Source: Mycteria americana
Lineage: Eukaryota > Chordata > Aves > Ciconiiformes > Ciconiidae
Length of the DNA: 64,000 nucleotides
Reading direction: 5' to 3'
NCBI RefSeq assembly: GCF_035582795.1
Contig: NC_134373.1
Location: 27,498,501-27,562,500, forward strand
The position numbers and the translations under genes were made by a program. Below, piece by piece: positions 14,281 through 26,899 of this stretch (position 1 is the stretch's first letter; every line of letters starts with the position of its first letter). A model generated the notes under the pieces. The model saw only the letters and a list, made by a program, of their open reading frames with translations. It did no database searches and was not told the DNA's origin.

Positions 14281-15790
14281 AGGCCAAATCTACCTTCCAC
14301 AGCTAGGAAGGCTCAAACATGCTCTATTTTTGCTTCTTAGTGAAAAAAAAATCTGATCTGTAGCAGAAATGTGCATAACCTCCTGACAATGTCACCTGCT
14401 ATGCTCAGTGTCAGCGAACGCAGTGACCACCACTGACAGGGAAATTTAGTTTTCCCACTCAACAGGAACCCTCAGGCTGTGAAACACAGACTTCTAAGCA
14501 GTAAATATCTCTCACTATAGCAATGTTTACTCCACCGTGAGGATGAAGTACAACTCATCCAGATCAACAAAAACTCTTCTACTACCTCGCCTTCTTAAAA
14601 AGTCTATAAAAAAAACCCCCAAACAAACAAAATTAAAAGATCAAGTTGACAACACACCAGCTGCTCAATGACAGCAGCTGAAATACATGTGGTGATAGTC
14701 ATTCAAATCAACCTCTTGAAATGCTCCACACACCAGAGCAAGATATCCTCCCCCAAACCCATCTGTTAGCTACTGAGCACCCACCATTTCCCTTGTAATT
14801 GTGTCCCCAATGGCACCAACCTCTCTACAACATTTGAGTTCTGCTGATGTTGCTCTGCAGAGAACTGGCTGGGGCTTTAGCAATGAGGATCTGGTCCCTA
14901 CAGAAATATATCTGAGGAGTGGTGATGGGAAATAACATCTCTGCCTCTAGGCCCTCCACTTGTGGAAATCCCCCAAGCCTCATTCCTCTCCTTTGTTCAG
15001 CAACCACATGCAGCAGCCAGAGGAGTTAAATGTGAGCTTCTTGCATTTCTCAGTATGCGAGAAACTAACAATTAACTATCCTTCACCACTTATGGTAAGC
15101 ACCATAACCAAAATGGGCGAACATGTGGGCAAGGTTAGATGCCAACCAAAAAATATGTGGCTGATGCTAAGCCAAAACTTGGACAAAGGTGGCAGCAGTG
15201 GGAAAGTATCTGGAAGCTCCTAGTTGTACTGCCTTCTCTTTTTATAAAAGGGCACATGACTAATTCACACCATAAAAGTGATCCTATATTTCTCACTTGA
15301 TGCTGACCTTTGTCCACAAGAAGTGCTTTGAAACTGCCCTGACCGTTAATTACTAAAGTTTCAATGCTGAACTCCAAAGGCACATGGCCACAGTACTTCT
15401 CACCCAAGAGTACCTCGCATCTTCCTGCTAGCTTCCTATGGCACCTTGAATATAAAGGCATTCAGTGGCCTGAGCCCAGAAAGCCAAAATAAAACGCCAA
15501 CAAAGTCTGAGATGAAGACAATTTCTGGCAATTCAGCTCCAGAGACACCACAAAAGCTTCTACCATTACAGTAAAACATATCTGTGCAAGAACGAACTGA
15601 ATAGATTACAGACCATAATAAACTCCACCTTCTTCCAGTTTCTGTGACACATTTTTCTTAGATCTGCATCCTTCACATACCCACAAAGCAACACAGATCA
15701 TTCTAAGCAAATGTCCTAACAAAACACTTCCCACAACAGCCTCCTGGGGAGTCAGAGTAGGGGAAGGAAGAGGAAATCAAGCACTCAAAG

Positions 15791-15815
15791 AAAAAAAAAA
15801 AAAAAAAAAAAAAAA
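15791..15815. repeat. Poly-A tract (25 A)
   Basis: A homopolymer in a SMARCAL1 intron. The flanks do not resemble a processed transcript. Confidence 0.95.
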
Positions 15816-16904
15816 TTATTGCTTAAATGTCTTGAAGCAGGATGTAGGAGTTTAGCTGCAGGTGACCAGTACTTCAGGAAACCAGGCCCCAAATTGTTCC
15901 CAGTAGGTATCACACAGAAGCCATGGATTCAGGTTAGAGGTGTTGACCCAGAGGTCTACGAGCCTTTGAAATATCAAACATGATAAGCATCACTCCCTTG
16001 TTCAGCAACCAATTTTCTGTTCTTGTCACCCAACATTTTGTTGCGCTACTGGACATGAAAACACAAGCCAAGATGCTCTAACTACCTGGTTACAGCACAA
16101 AACCAGCAAATCCCAACCAATACACTTCTCACCAATGCAACATTCCAGGGAAAGCTAAACTCCCACTTTCTCCTGCTCAGGCATGAAATTACTGACCTAA
16201 AACCTCTGGGTCAGCTCTTTCTCCCACAGTGAATATTTCACTAGCCTATGGCAACCCAACAGCCTCAGTGTATAAGCCACGACAGTGATTTATTTCAAGA
16301 TACATTTCCCAACCATACAAGCTTTCTTGGGTTTCTGATCAACATTAATAAAGGACTCAGAGGAGTTAGCAGCATACAGTGGACAGGCCAAAAGACATAT
16401 CATGACGAACGGTTAATGATGATAATGGAGCCTCTTCAACAGAGCGGAGAATCCCAGCATCTGGGCTGCTATTCCAGCCAAGGGACTTGCAAATATGGCT
16501 ATGAAGGGCTTGAATACAGCAGACAATTGCTTGAATGCAACTACTGTCCTTGACACTGATGACTAAAACGCCCCCTTGGAGCCAGCTGACTTGCAGGAAC
16601 AAACTCAACAGAGGATCAGAGGAGATATTTTCCCAGATCTGCCTCTTTCCAACAGATCAGCTGGACCACAAAAAGAAAGTCAGCTGGCCAATAAAAATCA
16701 GATGGCCAATAAAAGAAAACAGGCATATATCATACAGTCAACGCCAAGTAATTTCCCCCCCCTCAAGTTTCTGAAAGAGAAAATTTTAGTTTCTTCCCCT
16801 TAATATGCATCTTTTTAAAATTTTAACTTGTTCAGAGTGCAACACAGCATAAGCATCACACATGCACTCTACTGGCCACCTGCATATGCTCAAGCTCACA
16901 GTAC

Positions 16905-17055
16905 CTCTGCCCAAGTAAACCTCACGGAAGAAGGAGTCACCACCAGCAAGGGCCATTCCTTTCGGTAATACGCAGCAATGCAGATCGCCTGGATGGTCTT
17001 GCCCAAGCCCATGTCATCCGCAAGAAGTAAACGTCCATTTCTTAAAATTGCGAAA
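16905..17055 (-). CDS. SMARCAL1: SMARCAL1 coding exon 6 (ATPase motifs I and Ia)
   Basis: The 151-nt exon lies between TTCCCCAG and GTACTG. It reads [20 protein letters not shown] and continues [20 protein letters not shown], then [10 protein letters not shown]. The Walker A motif GLGKT is at residues 488-492 with the ATP-binding lysine at 491; [11 protein letters not shown] is the SNF2-family signature. Motif Ia follows as LLVVTPSSV. It enters in phase 2, ends in phase 0 and covers residues 472-522. Confidence 0.97.
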
Positions 17056-17885
17056 CTGGGGAAAATAGAGAGGGGAAATAATTAAGTGTCAAGAAATGGG
17101 TTACTATCTGTCCTGGCATCTCTCAAAGCTTGGAAGCTCCTGAGCAGAGTGGTTCAGCCCAGTCCTTAGAGACTTTGATTTCATATGAGGAGTAGTCTCA
17201 AGACCTTACAATTATTTAAAGCACATTATTTCCATGATATTACTCACATTCTGTCCCAGAGTTCATCCTGGCTGGGCTAAGAAAATATTATTAATAACGA
17301 TGCCATTTTAACACCAGTAAGTACAGACTTTCCTGGATTGCATGTTGAAGTCAACAACTAATGACCATATATGATGGGGACAGGGACATTTAAAAGTTTA
17401 TCTCTACATACAATTAGTAATTTTAAATCTTTCAGGGCCTGGGTCCCATTTCCTGGCATTTTCCCATGCATAGTTAATATTTTAAAAACAACAACAAAAG
17501 ACATGCACTTGAGGAAAAAAAAATGACCTTACAAAATAAAAAAAATCATATGACAATTACTGAATCACAAGAGGGAGATCAGAGATGTATCATTCGAACA
17601 ATTTTATGAGACTAGCAAAATGCTACTTTCCTCCTGACTCACAATGAAGAATTCTAACTAGAAACAGAATAGATGTCACTCAAAAAAAAAAAAAATCCAG
17701 AAAAGAAACCCAAACCCAACAAAACAAACCATACCATATGAAACATCCAAGAGCCAGAGTGTAACAGCCCAAGACTCCAGAGGAATGTGGAGCCCTCCAT
17801 GGAAGGGAATGCAGCCTGGGCACCAATATAAAGTACACAATTCTAGGCAAGGACTAGCTCTTAACAGCATGCAAAAAGGACATAC
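17056..17885 (-). other. SMARCAL1: SMARCAL1 intron between exons 5 and 6
   Basis: About 0.8 kb, AT-rich with several short A runs. No further element seen. Confidence 0.85.
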
Positions 17886-18066
17886 TTCACACCTTCCCGC
17901 TGAAAGGGCATGAGGCTTGTCACAATTTTGGAGTCCACTACTGAAAGGTCAGCATGAGGAATGTCTGTCTGTGACGAAGATCTCTGTATTTGAGCAGCAA
18001 AGGTTTGTATTACTGCCTCGGGCAGTGGCTCCACTTCTACTGACACAAGGTTCTGTAACACTTCCA
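17886..18066 (-). CDS. SMARCAL1: SMARCAL1 coding exon 5 (linker and entry to ATPase core)
   Basis: The 181-nt exon starts at A|TG (MEVLQNLVSVEVEPLP) after CTTTGCAG and ends …GGT GTG AA before GTATGT, giving phase 2. It encodes the end of HARP2, a short linker (SSSQTDIPHADLSVVD) and the start of the SNF2 core, SLMPFQREGVN. The LMPFQR.GV stretch is the Q-motif-like lead-in that precedes motif I. Residues 412-471. Confidence 0.96.
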
Positions 18067-21000
18067 CTGCAAAGAACAGAGCAGTTTATTATCAGAAGGG
18101 GCAACATACACACAACTTACATTATGGATGTCAGGGCACAACCCTGGACCTCATCAACAATATTATTTCCTATCCCGAAACAGCTCAAGAAAGCACTGCA
18201 TCATGCACAGGTGTTGGCCTGGCCTCTTCCCCAAAATCTATTTCAGAACCACATAATGAATCACATCTCCTCCCCTCGTATTTAGATTTGGTTATAAAAA
18301 ACTGAAAGTCTGATGCCATCATTCAGAGATGATTGCTACTAATACAGCTGGAGCTGGATTATTCACACTGAGGGCAGCTTAGGGCACACTTTACTCAGAA
18401 ACAAAAGTATGGATTTGAACAAAAGAGCTCCTGAAGCCTAGAAGGCAGCGGCATCTTTATCTTGACCTTGGCATTCTGCATTAAACACCTCTGAGGTCTC
18501 CACCATCCCTGAGTGATCAGGAGTGACCTGAGACACAGTTACATAAAGAATATCATACACCTTCAGCTTTGAAAACTCTTTTCTCCTCCTGTTCCCCAAA
18601 TCCACACAGGTTTGGCTCTGTCTCCACTTCATCATCCCTCATTTACCATGTTTGGATAAGAAAATGGGAAGCACCTCAAGACTCAGAGAAACTGCTCTTG
18701 TACCACCATAAGCAGCACTCTGACAGACATTCTTCAGGGACATGGTACCAACAGCAACTCCCTACTCAGCTGGTGTCCGCTGCTGTTCTCCTGGACAGAA
18801 GTAGTTTGTGGGCCAGAACCAGCCCACAGGCAGCCACTTGAGTCCCTCACCACTACTGTTGTTTCACCCATGAACCCTCCCAACTTTACCTGCAGCTTAA
18901 AACCTTCCCAGTCAAACTAAAGAGACCCCCAGCCTCCATTATGCAAAGACCTCGGGGCTTTCATCTTTTCAACACATGCATCACAACAAGCAAAGCATCA
19001 GGGCAATTCTCCTCCTAGACAACCTTATTTCAGTCCTCTCCAGTAGTGTCTCTATCCCATCCCAAAAAGATAAAAGTATTTCTTTTTAGTCCAACAGTAA
19101 GTTTCTATGAAAATAAATACTAGTTTAAAACATGCAGCAGGCTGGGACCAGGAAAACATGTTTAGTAATCAATCTGACCACTGACTGAGAAACAAAAGAC
19201 ACCTCTACACTAGGAACACAATGCATGTGCACAGATCCTTTCTTGCAGGAAGAATTTTTTTTTATTTAGTGGTTGGTTTGTATATGAAGTCAGGAAGACA
19301 TAAAACAACTCTGTTTGCAAAAATAACCAGAGCTATGCAAACTGAAATAAGAACTCACTATACCAGCAGTAAATGCACCTCCAGAATTCAGTTAGGTATT
19401 TTCATTTCAGTTATCTCCAAGAGGAAAGCAGCAGAATGGACCCCTGCCATATGAAGGGGGAAAGCAATTCCAAGAAATATACATATGAAAAGATTTCCAT
19501 TTGTGGTTGGGCAATGACCAAACTTTTTAAACTCTCCAGTTTAATTTATACTTCTTCAATAGCAGGAACTCTCTCCACCCGAAGTACAGCACAAGCTTGT
19601 TATTACACTCACAGACTGAGCTATGTGTTAGCATAATTGCTACAATTTGCTCACTGATAATTCTGTTGCTATTGTTCTGTACATGAGCTGGGAGAGTGAT
19701 TAAGATATATCTGCCACCAGCATGATTCATCCAACAGACATTTTTTACTGAAGTGACCTTTATATAAAGATGACTGAGCAACTAGGCAAAGAGACATTAA
19801 CCTCTACAAACAGTTCCCAGCTAACAGATATCTCTGCTGGAAATGGCAACCAGCCTTTTAGAATTCTTGTCTTTTTTTTTTTATTTTGATGTAGGTAAAT
19901 GAACAGGCACAAAGCAAATCCTGTTCCTCAAACAGGCACATGCTAGAAGCCTCAAATGCCCTCACAAATTACACCCTGCAAGAACATTTACATAGAAATT
20001 TTTTTTTCTTTCCTTAAATCTGTGGGATTCTGAATACTTCATGCAATGTACACAACTGCCAGCCAACGTGGCTGAGAGAGTGACAGACTGGGAGATGATG
20101 TGTTTGCTCAGACTGCCTAGCACGTGCTACAGGATCAGGCCCTTTGCACGTACAAAAGGCCCTTTCAGCAAATTGAGAGAGATCATCAGCTCTCATTGAA
20201 ATCAGGGCCTGTCAACATCCCAGTCCTGGAGTTTCATAATAGTCTCCCCCAAGACACACTCACTTGTTTTCATGATCTGGCATTCCTACAAGGCCCCACA
20301 ATGTGGCTTTCAGCCCTACAACCATTACTAATGTTATTAAGACATGCATCAGAGGAGCATGCAGATACACAATTATTAAGTGTGCTTTGGTATTCCATGG
20401 AAGCAGGAGCCCATGCTGGAAAAAAACCACCCTGAGCAACAGCATTTCAGCTCTGAAACACTCAGTCACACTTTCTAAGGATGTGTGTAGAGCACCTTGG
20501 TTATTATCTTTCTGATGCTTACCCCAATCAGATTCCACAGCCATATACCCTCACACGAGTACCAAGGCAAACACAGCAGGCCGACTGGGATGATAAATAA
20601 TAATTATAATGCTTAGGACTTACGTAATGCTATTCATCTCAAAGTACTCGATAAACTTAATTAAACATAAAAAACTAAGAAGCAGATGTGCTAGGAGCAT
20701 GCTGCTGCGACTGGATTATTCTGTAAAGTGGCCATTTAAAAAAACCCAACCAAACAAAAAAAAAAAACCAAAACACAAACCACAGTTCTACATTTCAGTT
20801 CAGTGAGCCACAGTTTTACCAGCATTACACAGATGCATGAAGGCAGGAGCCTACTGGTCAACTTCTACCAAGAAATGAACATTGTAGTGACACTATGTGT
20901 GTAGATTCCACTTGCAAGGGAAAATACCATGCTCTCAAAAAGATTTTTTTGCTAAGCTTTCTTTTAAGTATCCATCAACCAGCACCGAAGCATTTAGTAG

Positions 21001-21950
21001 AGTATGAAATTTGGCTTCAAGACGAATACTTCTGCTTCAAGCAGATCTGCACACTTCTGCAAGAGAAACAAGCACTTCTTGTTTGCCTCACAATCAACTC
21101 AGCTATGGAAGCAACCTGAATTGTAACCTGCCTCATATACCAATTAAAAACTTAACAGTTGTGTGCTGCCTGCAAAGCCGTTATTACTAGCAGTAACGTA
21201 TAAGGCTGAACAAAATCAGCTAGACAGTCACCACCCAGACTGTAACTGCGGATGAATTAGTTGTTACAGAAATCATCAGTTGACTTGAAAACCTAGCGCT
21301 CTGACCTGAAAAACAAAATTTGCTGGGTGTGAAATCAAATACCACAACACCGTGCACACTACTTAAAGAACTGGAAGAAAAACAGCCTGATATGTGTTTG
21401 TTTTCTAAGCAAGGGGTGGCTGTGCCAGTTTACAAATTGATATACAGACAAAATGGAGCATGGCACGCTGGCACTGAGGACAAGGGGAGCAGAGCTAAAA
21501 AGAGTCAGTAAGACGGAATTTCTGTAAGGACAGGAAGGCCTGGCAGCCACCATGATGACCTCTTCAAATTTGGCAAGTGGGAACAGAGGAATCCATTCTC
21601 CTGCAACTCCTTAGTTCAAGTAGAGCTGCTGTATAAGCAATAAAAATAACTTTGTGATAGTAAATACATCCATGCGCCCTAAGAAATGGTACAGAAGTTC
21701 AGTGCAGAATCTGACAAAACAGAGCCACCCTCCCAATGGGCCCCTAAAGGACTGCCATGAATAACACACATTTATAAAATTTTGAGTCTGGGCAAACAGT
21801 GTAAATGTCTGACAAAACAGGAAGACACCTCCTTCGCGGTTCGTTAGCAACTTACCTCCTCAGAATGAAAAGGCTTAGCCCAAGAAACAAAGTTAGAGTT
21901 AATTTGCCTCCCCAGAAAATAGCGCTACCCAGGAAAATGCACCTACTCAC
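18067..21950 (-). other. SMARCAL1: SMARCAL1 intron between exons 4 and 5
   Basis: About 3.9 kb. It contains one probable old repeat at 20585-20690. The rest looks like unique intronic sequence with no credible ORF. Confidence 0.85.
20585..20690 (+). repeat. Ancient interspersed repeat relic
   Basis: AATAATAATTATAATGCTTA followed by TAATGCTATTCATCTCAAAG resembles the start of the same old family as the copy at 14095-14280 (…AGTGCTTTTCATCTCAAAGC… in recalled consensus). Short and diverged, so low confidence. Confidence 0.4.
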
Positions 21951-22001
21951 TTAGTTTGGGATAGTCCTCCAGCAGGAAATTCCACTTTCTGGTGTTCCGA
22001 T
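21951..22001 (-). CDS. SMARCAL1: SMARCAL1 coding exon 4 (51 nt, HARP2)
   Basis: This second 51-nt exon has acceptor ATTGCAG and donor GTGAGT, phase 1 in and out. With the preceding G it reads DRNTRKWNFLLEDYPKL, equivalent to human HARP2 DVKTRKWSFLLEEHSKL. It covers residues 395-411. Length, phase and position in the domain are the same as those of exon 2. Confidence 0.95.
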   Translation of the reverse strand: MGTPESGISCWRTIPN

Positions 22002-23204
22002 CTGCAATAGTTAAACCAAACACTGCCATAAGTCTCTTTTTTAAAAGACTGAATTCTCTGTCCATAAGAACATGACTATCCATCCATATCCTCTGCGTTT
22101 CAGAACTGCTTTAAAAGAATTCTTACCTTGTCCAGCAATCAGTTCTCCTCTGTTTGCTTTCACGTTAAGCAAACAGTTTGAAGAAGACTTAAAAGTATGA
22201 GCACACACCTAGAAGTGGTGGTATCACCGGAGCAAGTGAAGGTCAGCTCCCCTAATGAACCATTGTAACGCACCCACGTGCTTAAGGATTTCGGCAACCA
22301 CTTTCTCTTCACTGCAAGAAGGGATGAAGAATGTGCTTGAAGGTTCCTATTTGTTAATCAACAAACTCTGATTTCAGCCAGTAACACAATCACTTTCAAT
22401 TGTACCTCTGTACCCTACAGATTATGTGCTCAGGATGGTACAGAGGAAATTCTCCAATTCATCAATACCCAAAATGTAACATGAATACCAGACTTGTTTG
22501 GCAGGTTTATCCCTGGGTAGCACCTGCCTACAACTTCCAGGGAAGGTTACAGTGAATTCAGAGTCAGCTGAAGACACAATGAGCCAGGTGGGGCCCTGCC
22601 CAAAGAACAAGAGCTCCAGGATTTGTTCCCCATGCCATCGCTGACCTGCTGTGACAATGTGCAGGTCACCTCATCACTCTGTGCCTCATTTCCCACATTA
22701 CAAGTGGGAAAAACTGGTATTTACCATTGAAATCTGAATGACAACATAAAAAGTGCTCCACAGTTCCAGTTGCCTCAAAAACATCAGTAAAGCTGCTGGT
22801 AAACTCAATCTGCTCAGGCAGTTGCAGCCATTATACACCACAGTAAAGCAGGAGAAATATGAGAATGTCCAACAAGAACTTATGCATGGCCTCCGTACTA
22901 TGGCAAATTATCAGCACATCCCACCTCAACAGTAAATGTAATCATGCTGAGTCCTGAAATATCACCCCGGCTAACAGGCCCAAAAGAGGACATGTTCTGG
23001 CACAGAGTAAAGAGCAGGACACAGACACAGCACTATACCAGAACTACAGGAGCTCTCAAAATCTTCACCAAAGTACATCGTCTCATGCTATTTCAGAGGG
23101 ATGTATTGTACTCTCACAATTTCTCTCCTCTGAAGCATTCAGAGCACTCCAAGAGCAGCCCCAACAACGTCATTAGAATAAAGCAGAAATAACCAGAGAC
23201 TCAC
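22002..23204 (-). other. SMARCAL1: SMARCAL1 intron between exons 3 and 4
   Basis: About 1.2 kb. A MIR-like relic lies at about 22652-22722 (CTCTGTGCCTCATTTCCCAC…). Nothing else seen. Confidence 0.85.
22652..22722 (-). repeat. MIR-like relic
   Basis: The words CTCTGTGCCTCATTTCCC and GTGGGAAAAACTGGTATTTA parallel the classic MIR antisense phrase 'cctcagtttccccatctgtaaaatggg'. A short, degraded fragment, identified by memory only. Confidence 0.4.
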
Positions 23205-23465
23205 CAAAATTTCTGGAATCCATCTGTTTGAACACTTCAATCACTTCTGCAGAATACCCAATATCAACCTCAAACCGCAAGCGAGAGAGCAGCACGCACT
23301 TCCCTTTGACAAGGGCTGAGGGTTTCTTCCAGTTCTTACACATTTTCAAGAGGGATTTCACATCAACCCTACTGCCAATGAAATGAGAGCCTGATGCCAA
23401 GCCAACTGCATTTTCTCCTTCCAGTGGTGCCAGAATTACTGATGAAAGTTGATTTGCTGCTTCCA
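23205..23465 (-). CDS. SMARCAL1: SMARCAL1 coding exon 3 (end of HARP1, start of HARP2)
   Basis: The exon is 261 nt, with acceptor TCTCCCTAG and donor GTGAGT, phase 1 on both sides. The split codon A|TG begins MEAANQLSSV, the tail of HARP1 (human MKAAQSLPTV). HARP2 starts at residue 361 with KGKCV, then RFEVDIGYSAEVIEVFKQMDSRNF. It codes for residues 308-394. The HARP domains carry the DNA-structure recognition needed for annealing activity in this family. Confidence 0.96.
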
Positions 23466-26164
23466 CTAGGGAGAAAAGCATGAGATACAGAGAAAAGAAT
23501 TAATAACAGAGAACATGGATCAACTAAAGATACACCGGATGCTTTGAGAAGAGAAGGGATAAGAGGATGACAAACAAACCATGCACCTTCAAGTTTAAAA
23601 GGAATGACAATTCCCTGCTTTCACTCACAGGGACAAAGAATAGAGAAAGTTATAGCCTGGAGGAGCAGGTTGGTGAGATTTTCCACAGAGAATACAGCAG
23701 GGGCAGAGGGAACACATTACAGTAGATGAACAAGGGCCTGTCCAGCACTGTCACTGCATTAGGCTCCCTCTGTCAGCAATCCCAAAACGTGGCTCACTAG
23801 GCCAGGGCAGGCAATCTGCAGAACCACATTCAGCGGTGAATTCCACACAGTCATACAATGTTCTCACTTACAAAGTTGCAGGGACAGGGGCACGGTGATC
23901 AATGTGCCTGAAAAGATGGGACGGTACTTCTGCAAACACCAAAGGAGAAAGATCTAAAAATATCTGCCTCCTGCCTCATGTCAATGTCTGATATGCACTC
24001 TCATCTAGGAGGAATGCTGTATACTCACAGTACTATACGAAGGATATCAGGAAGGAATCTAGTCCAAACCCCTAAATCTCCTTTGTTACAATTTAAGTCC
24101 ATCACCCTTTATTCTACCGTGTCTTACAGTTAAATTTGTACTTCCCCCCAGCCATCTGCTCTCCTATCTTACTAATCACCAGCAACCACCTCTGTCATGA
24201 TGCCAGGCCATGGGGAGAGAAGGGACACAGCATTTTACAGCTGTTAGCCTGAGACCACAGCTATCCACACTAATAAACATTCCACTTTTCCCTGTGTCTC
24301 TCTGCCAATCTATACCCATACATTGTCTTTATTATTATAGCTGAAGTGTGATGGTTAAGGAACAAGAACCATTTTTTCTTGTATTTTTACAGCACCAAAA
24401 TAATGAATCCCCAAGACTCCAACTCATATGTACTACAGTAACACAAGGATTCACTAGCATCTCCAGAGTCCATTAGACTCAAGAGAAGGGGACCACTAAG
24501 CACATTCTGCCTCCATGTATTTGTAAAGAGAGGCAACCTCCCCTATCCAGTAGCTGTTTATAGAGTAAGCAGGTGAATGTAGTCCCTTGAGGGTTAAGGT
24601 GCACATCATGATCCACTCTGCTTCTTTTTAAATAGTCCAGCTTACCGATATGCAACAACTTAAATTTAAGTTCAGTGGTTAAGATTTGAAAAGGGAAAAA
24701 AAGGGGAAAAGAAACAAATTCAGACACTTTCTTTCTAACCAGTTAGTAAGCCATTTGGATTTCATCCACCTTTATTTAAAAAAAAAAAAAAAAAAGTGAC
24801 TTTCAGAATAAACCTAAGCATTTGAGATTTCCACTCCAAAGAAAAAGTTTAAGAGCATCAAGTGAAAGTAATTTTTAAAGCAGAGGACTAGGAAACCACC
24901 AGTTTAGACTTTCTCCTCCCAATGCACCAAGCAAAAGAGTTTAGATGCTACTGTTTTAGCATTGCAGAGTTAGGGCTCATCTCTACAACTAATACTGAAA
25001 GACATTGAAAAAAAAACCCACCATACTTTACTCTTTTATTTCAATATCTGTTTCTAGGCTTGACTGCATGTTTAATTTATAGTACAAAGAAAGAAATGTA
25101 ATACAGGACAACATTATTCAGAAGAACAAAATTAACAGTGGGAAGTTTTAAAATAATTGTTTTTACACGTACAAGACTTCAAACTAAGGCCCTTTTAAGT
25201 CAGTTCCCTTTTCTCAGGGTATTTTTTCCCCTGCTATCGTTGTCCAATGTTGATCATATACTGTCTTCCCTTGTCAACAGGAACTTTCCACAGAGAACTC
25301 ATATATTTGATAGCTTTAAGGAAGAAAGACTGATTTCTAAAAACCATCCTCTTCATCTGCAAGCTCCTTGGTGCAGAGACTCTGCTCTCATCTGTACTTG
25401 ATACACTGCAAGCAAACCAGCAGCATTTAAATTATAAATGTGTGGCAACCCACATGGGAAAGCTAAAATACCAGCACTCAACTGTGGGTTTTTCAAAGTA
25501 CTCAACACAGGCCTAATTCTGTTCCCACTGAAATCAATAGTGATTTATCACTCGCTTCAGTACAATATGCTTTTGAAAAGCCTACCTGAAGTGTTTGCCT
25601 CTATCATCTCTCAATCTTCCCAGAACAAAATGACAGGAGAGAAAAAAAGATAAAGCCATCCTTGTTATGCCAAAAAAGGCAAATCCATTTTCAGTCTCAC
25701 TCAAAGCCCAAGAGAACTACCCTTTTTCCTTTTCTGACACCCAAAATTAACAGGATAAAATGTATTAAAAAAAAAAAAGGAGCTGTTTAAAAAGAAAATA
25801 CATGAATGGACCTAGAAATTAAGCATTAGCCAGTGGAACACACTCAGTTCTCAATAGAGACTCATATGAAGTACCTGCACAGCATATATTTTTCCTATGA
25901 TCAGGCTGAAAAATTCAGCAATGGCAGAAAATGTTAAACCTATGCTTGGCATTTAGATTACGTGAAAAATTACGTTATTTCTAATCAACTACAAAGTGTC
26001 AGAAAAATGTTATGAGCTATATACCTAAAACATGGATGTTATGTTTGAGTAGCACTACTTTTATTACTCCAGACAATAACAAAGCTAAATAATAATTATG
26101 GAAGGCAGGGGAAGGGGGTCAAGATTTGGATTCTGTTTTATCATTCAACAACCCATTTACTTAC
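23466..26164 (-). other. SMARCAL1: SMARCAL1 intron between exons 2 and 3
   Basis: About 2.7 kb. It has a possible CR1 3' relic (24045-24170) and an 18-A run at 24778-24795. The phrase near 25515-25545 (TTCTGTTCCCACTGAAATCA) looks like part of an old sauropsid repeat. No gene. Confidence 0.85.
24045..24170 (-). repeat. Possible CR1 3' relic, antisense to plus strand
   Basis: Plus-strand words GGAATCTAGTCCAAACCCC and TTACAATTTAAGTCCATCAC follow the order of the antisense CR1 3' region. It is diverged and lacks a clear 3' terminal repeat. Confidence 0.35.
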
Positions 26165-26215
26165 TGAAACTGCTGTAATCTTCCAGGCTGAAATTCCACT
26201 TTTTTACAGCAGGAT
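26165..26215 (-). CDS. SMARCAL1: SMARCAL1 coding exon 2 (51 nt, HARP1)
   Basis: This 51-nt micro-exon is flanked by TTTTAG and GTAAGT. Completed by the G from the previous exon, it reads DPAVKKWNFSLEDYSSF, matching the human HARP1 segment DPDTKTWNFSMNDYSAL. It enters and leaves in phase 1 and codes for residues 291-307. It is too short to appear in an ORF scan and was found by following the splice phase and the KKWNF motif. The corresponding HARP2 exon at 21951-22001 is also exactly 51 nt. Confidence 0.95.
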
Positions 26216-26899
26216 CTAAAATAGGGCAGAATATGAATCATTTGGGGTAGAAAAAAATGCTGTTGCGAAACGTTCATGCAAGGTAAGAGAGAATTCAATC
26301 TACTTATGCAAACTTTTTGACACACATCTGAAAAACAGTACACCCAAGTTTACCGCTACATGACACCAAAAAAGCAATAGAGCACATCAATACTAAGACA
26401 AGAAGAATGCAGCAGCCATTCACAGGGAGCAGCAACACATGGGGGGGAACAAAAGTAGAATATAACCAATAAAGGCAGGGAGAAGAGATCAGAAGCAAGT
26501 CAAAAGGTGGAGACTCCACTGCTCTCAGTAACCCAGTTAACAGAATCAGCTCATCAGCTCTGAACTACAGCTGAAGTGACCCATTTTCCCATATCAATGT
26601 ATGAATTACTTCTCTTTCTTCACTCCCCAAAAAGTCTGACCAGCTACCATCACTAAACTTCTCAACGCACTGTTCATAAAGCAGGGCTTCTGATTCCTTA
26701 GCTAAATCCAAGCTCAAGCTATTTATGCCCAGAATTTCTTTCCAATTTCAGCCGTCTTTACTTTTCCAATCCCCCGTTAATACCACATATTCCACCCCAG
26801 CAATAGCTGCACTGCTAAGAGCATATAGCAACTACAGTGCCAGCAGAAGCTGAAACTTCAATCCCACATAAAACAGAGATAACAGCAATCAATTCTTAC
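26216..26899 (-). other. SMARCAL1: SMARCAL1 intron between exons 1 and 2
   Basis: About 0.7 kb intronic sequence separating the 5' part of HARP1 from its 51-nt exon. No element recognised. Confidence 0.85.

Larger units (their letters stand above)
14069..16904 (-). other. SMARCAL1: SMARCAL1 intron between exons 6 and 7
   Basis: About 2.8 kb. It holds an old SINE-like relic at its right-hand (plus-strand left) edge, described separately, and a run of 25 A at 15791-15815. A short direct repeat with two CCAAT-like words lies at 16681-16715. Nothing else stands out. Confidence 0.85.

Noticed and set aside
15791..15815. Poly-A run as the tail of a processed pseudogene
   Set aside because: No coding similarity or target-site duplication upstream of the run.
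16681..16715. Direct repeat with two CCAAT boxes as a possible internal promoter
   Set aside because: Deep inside an intron, no CpG island or start-site features; only a local duplication.
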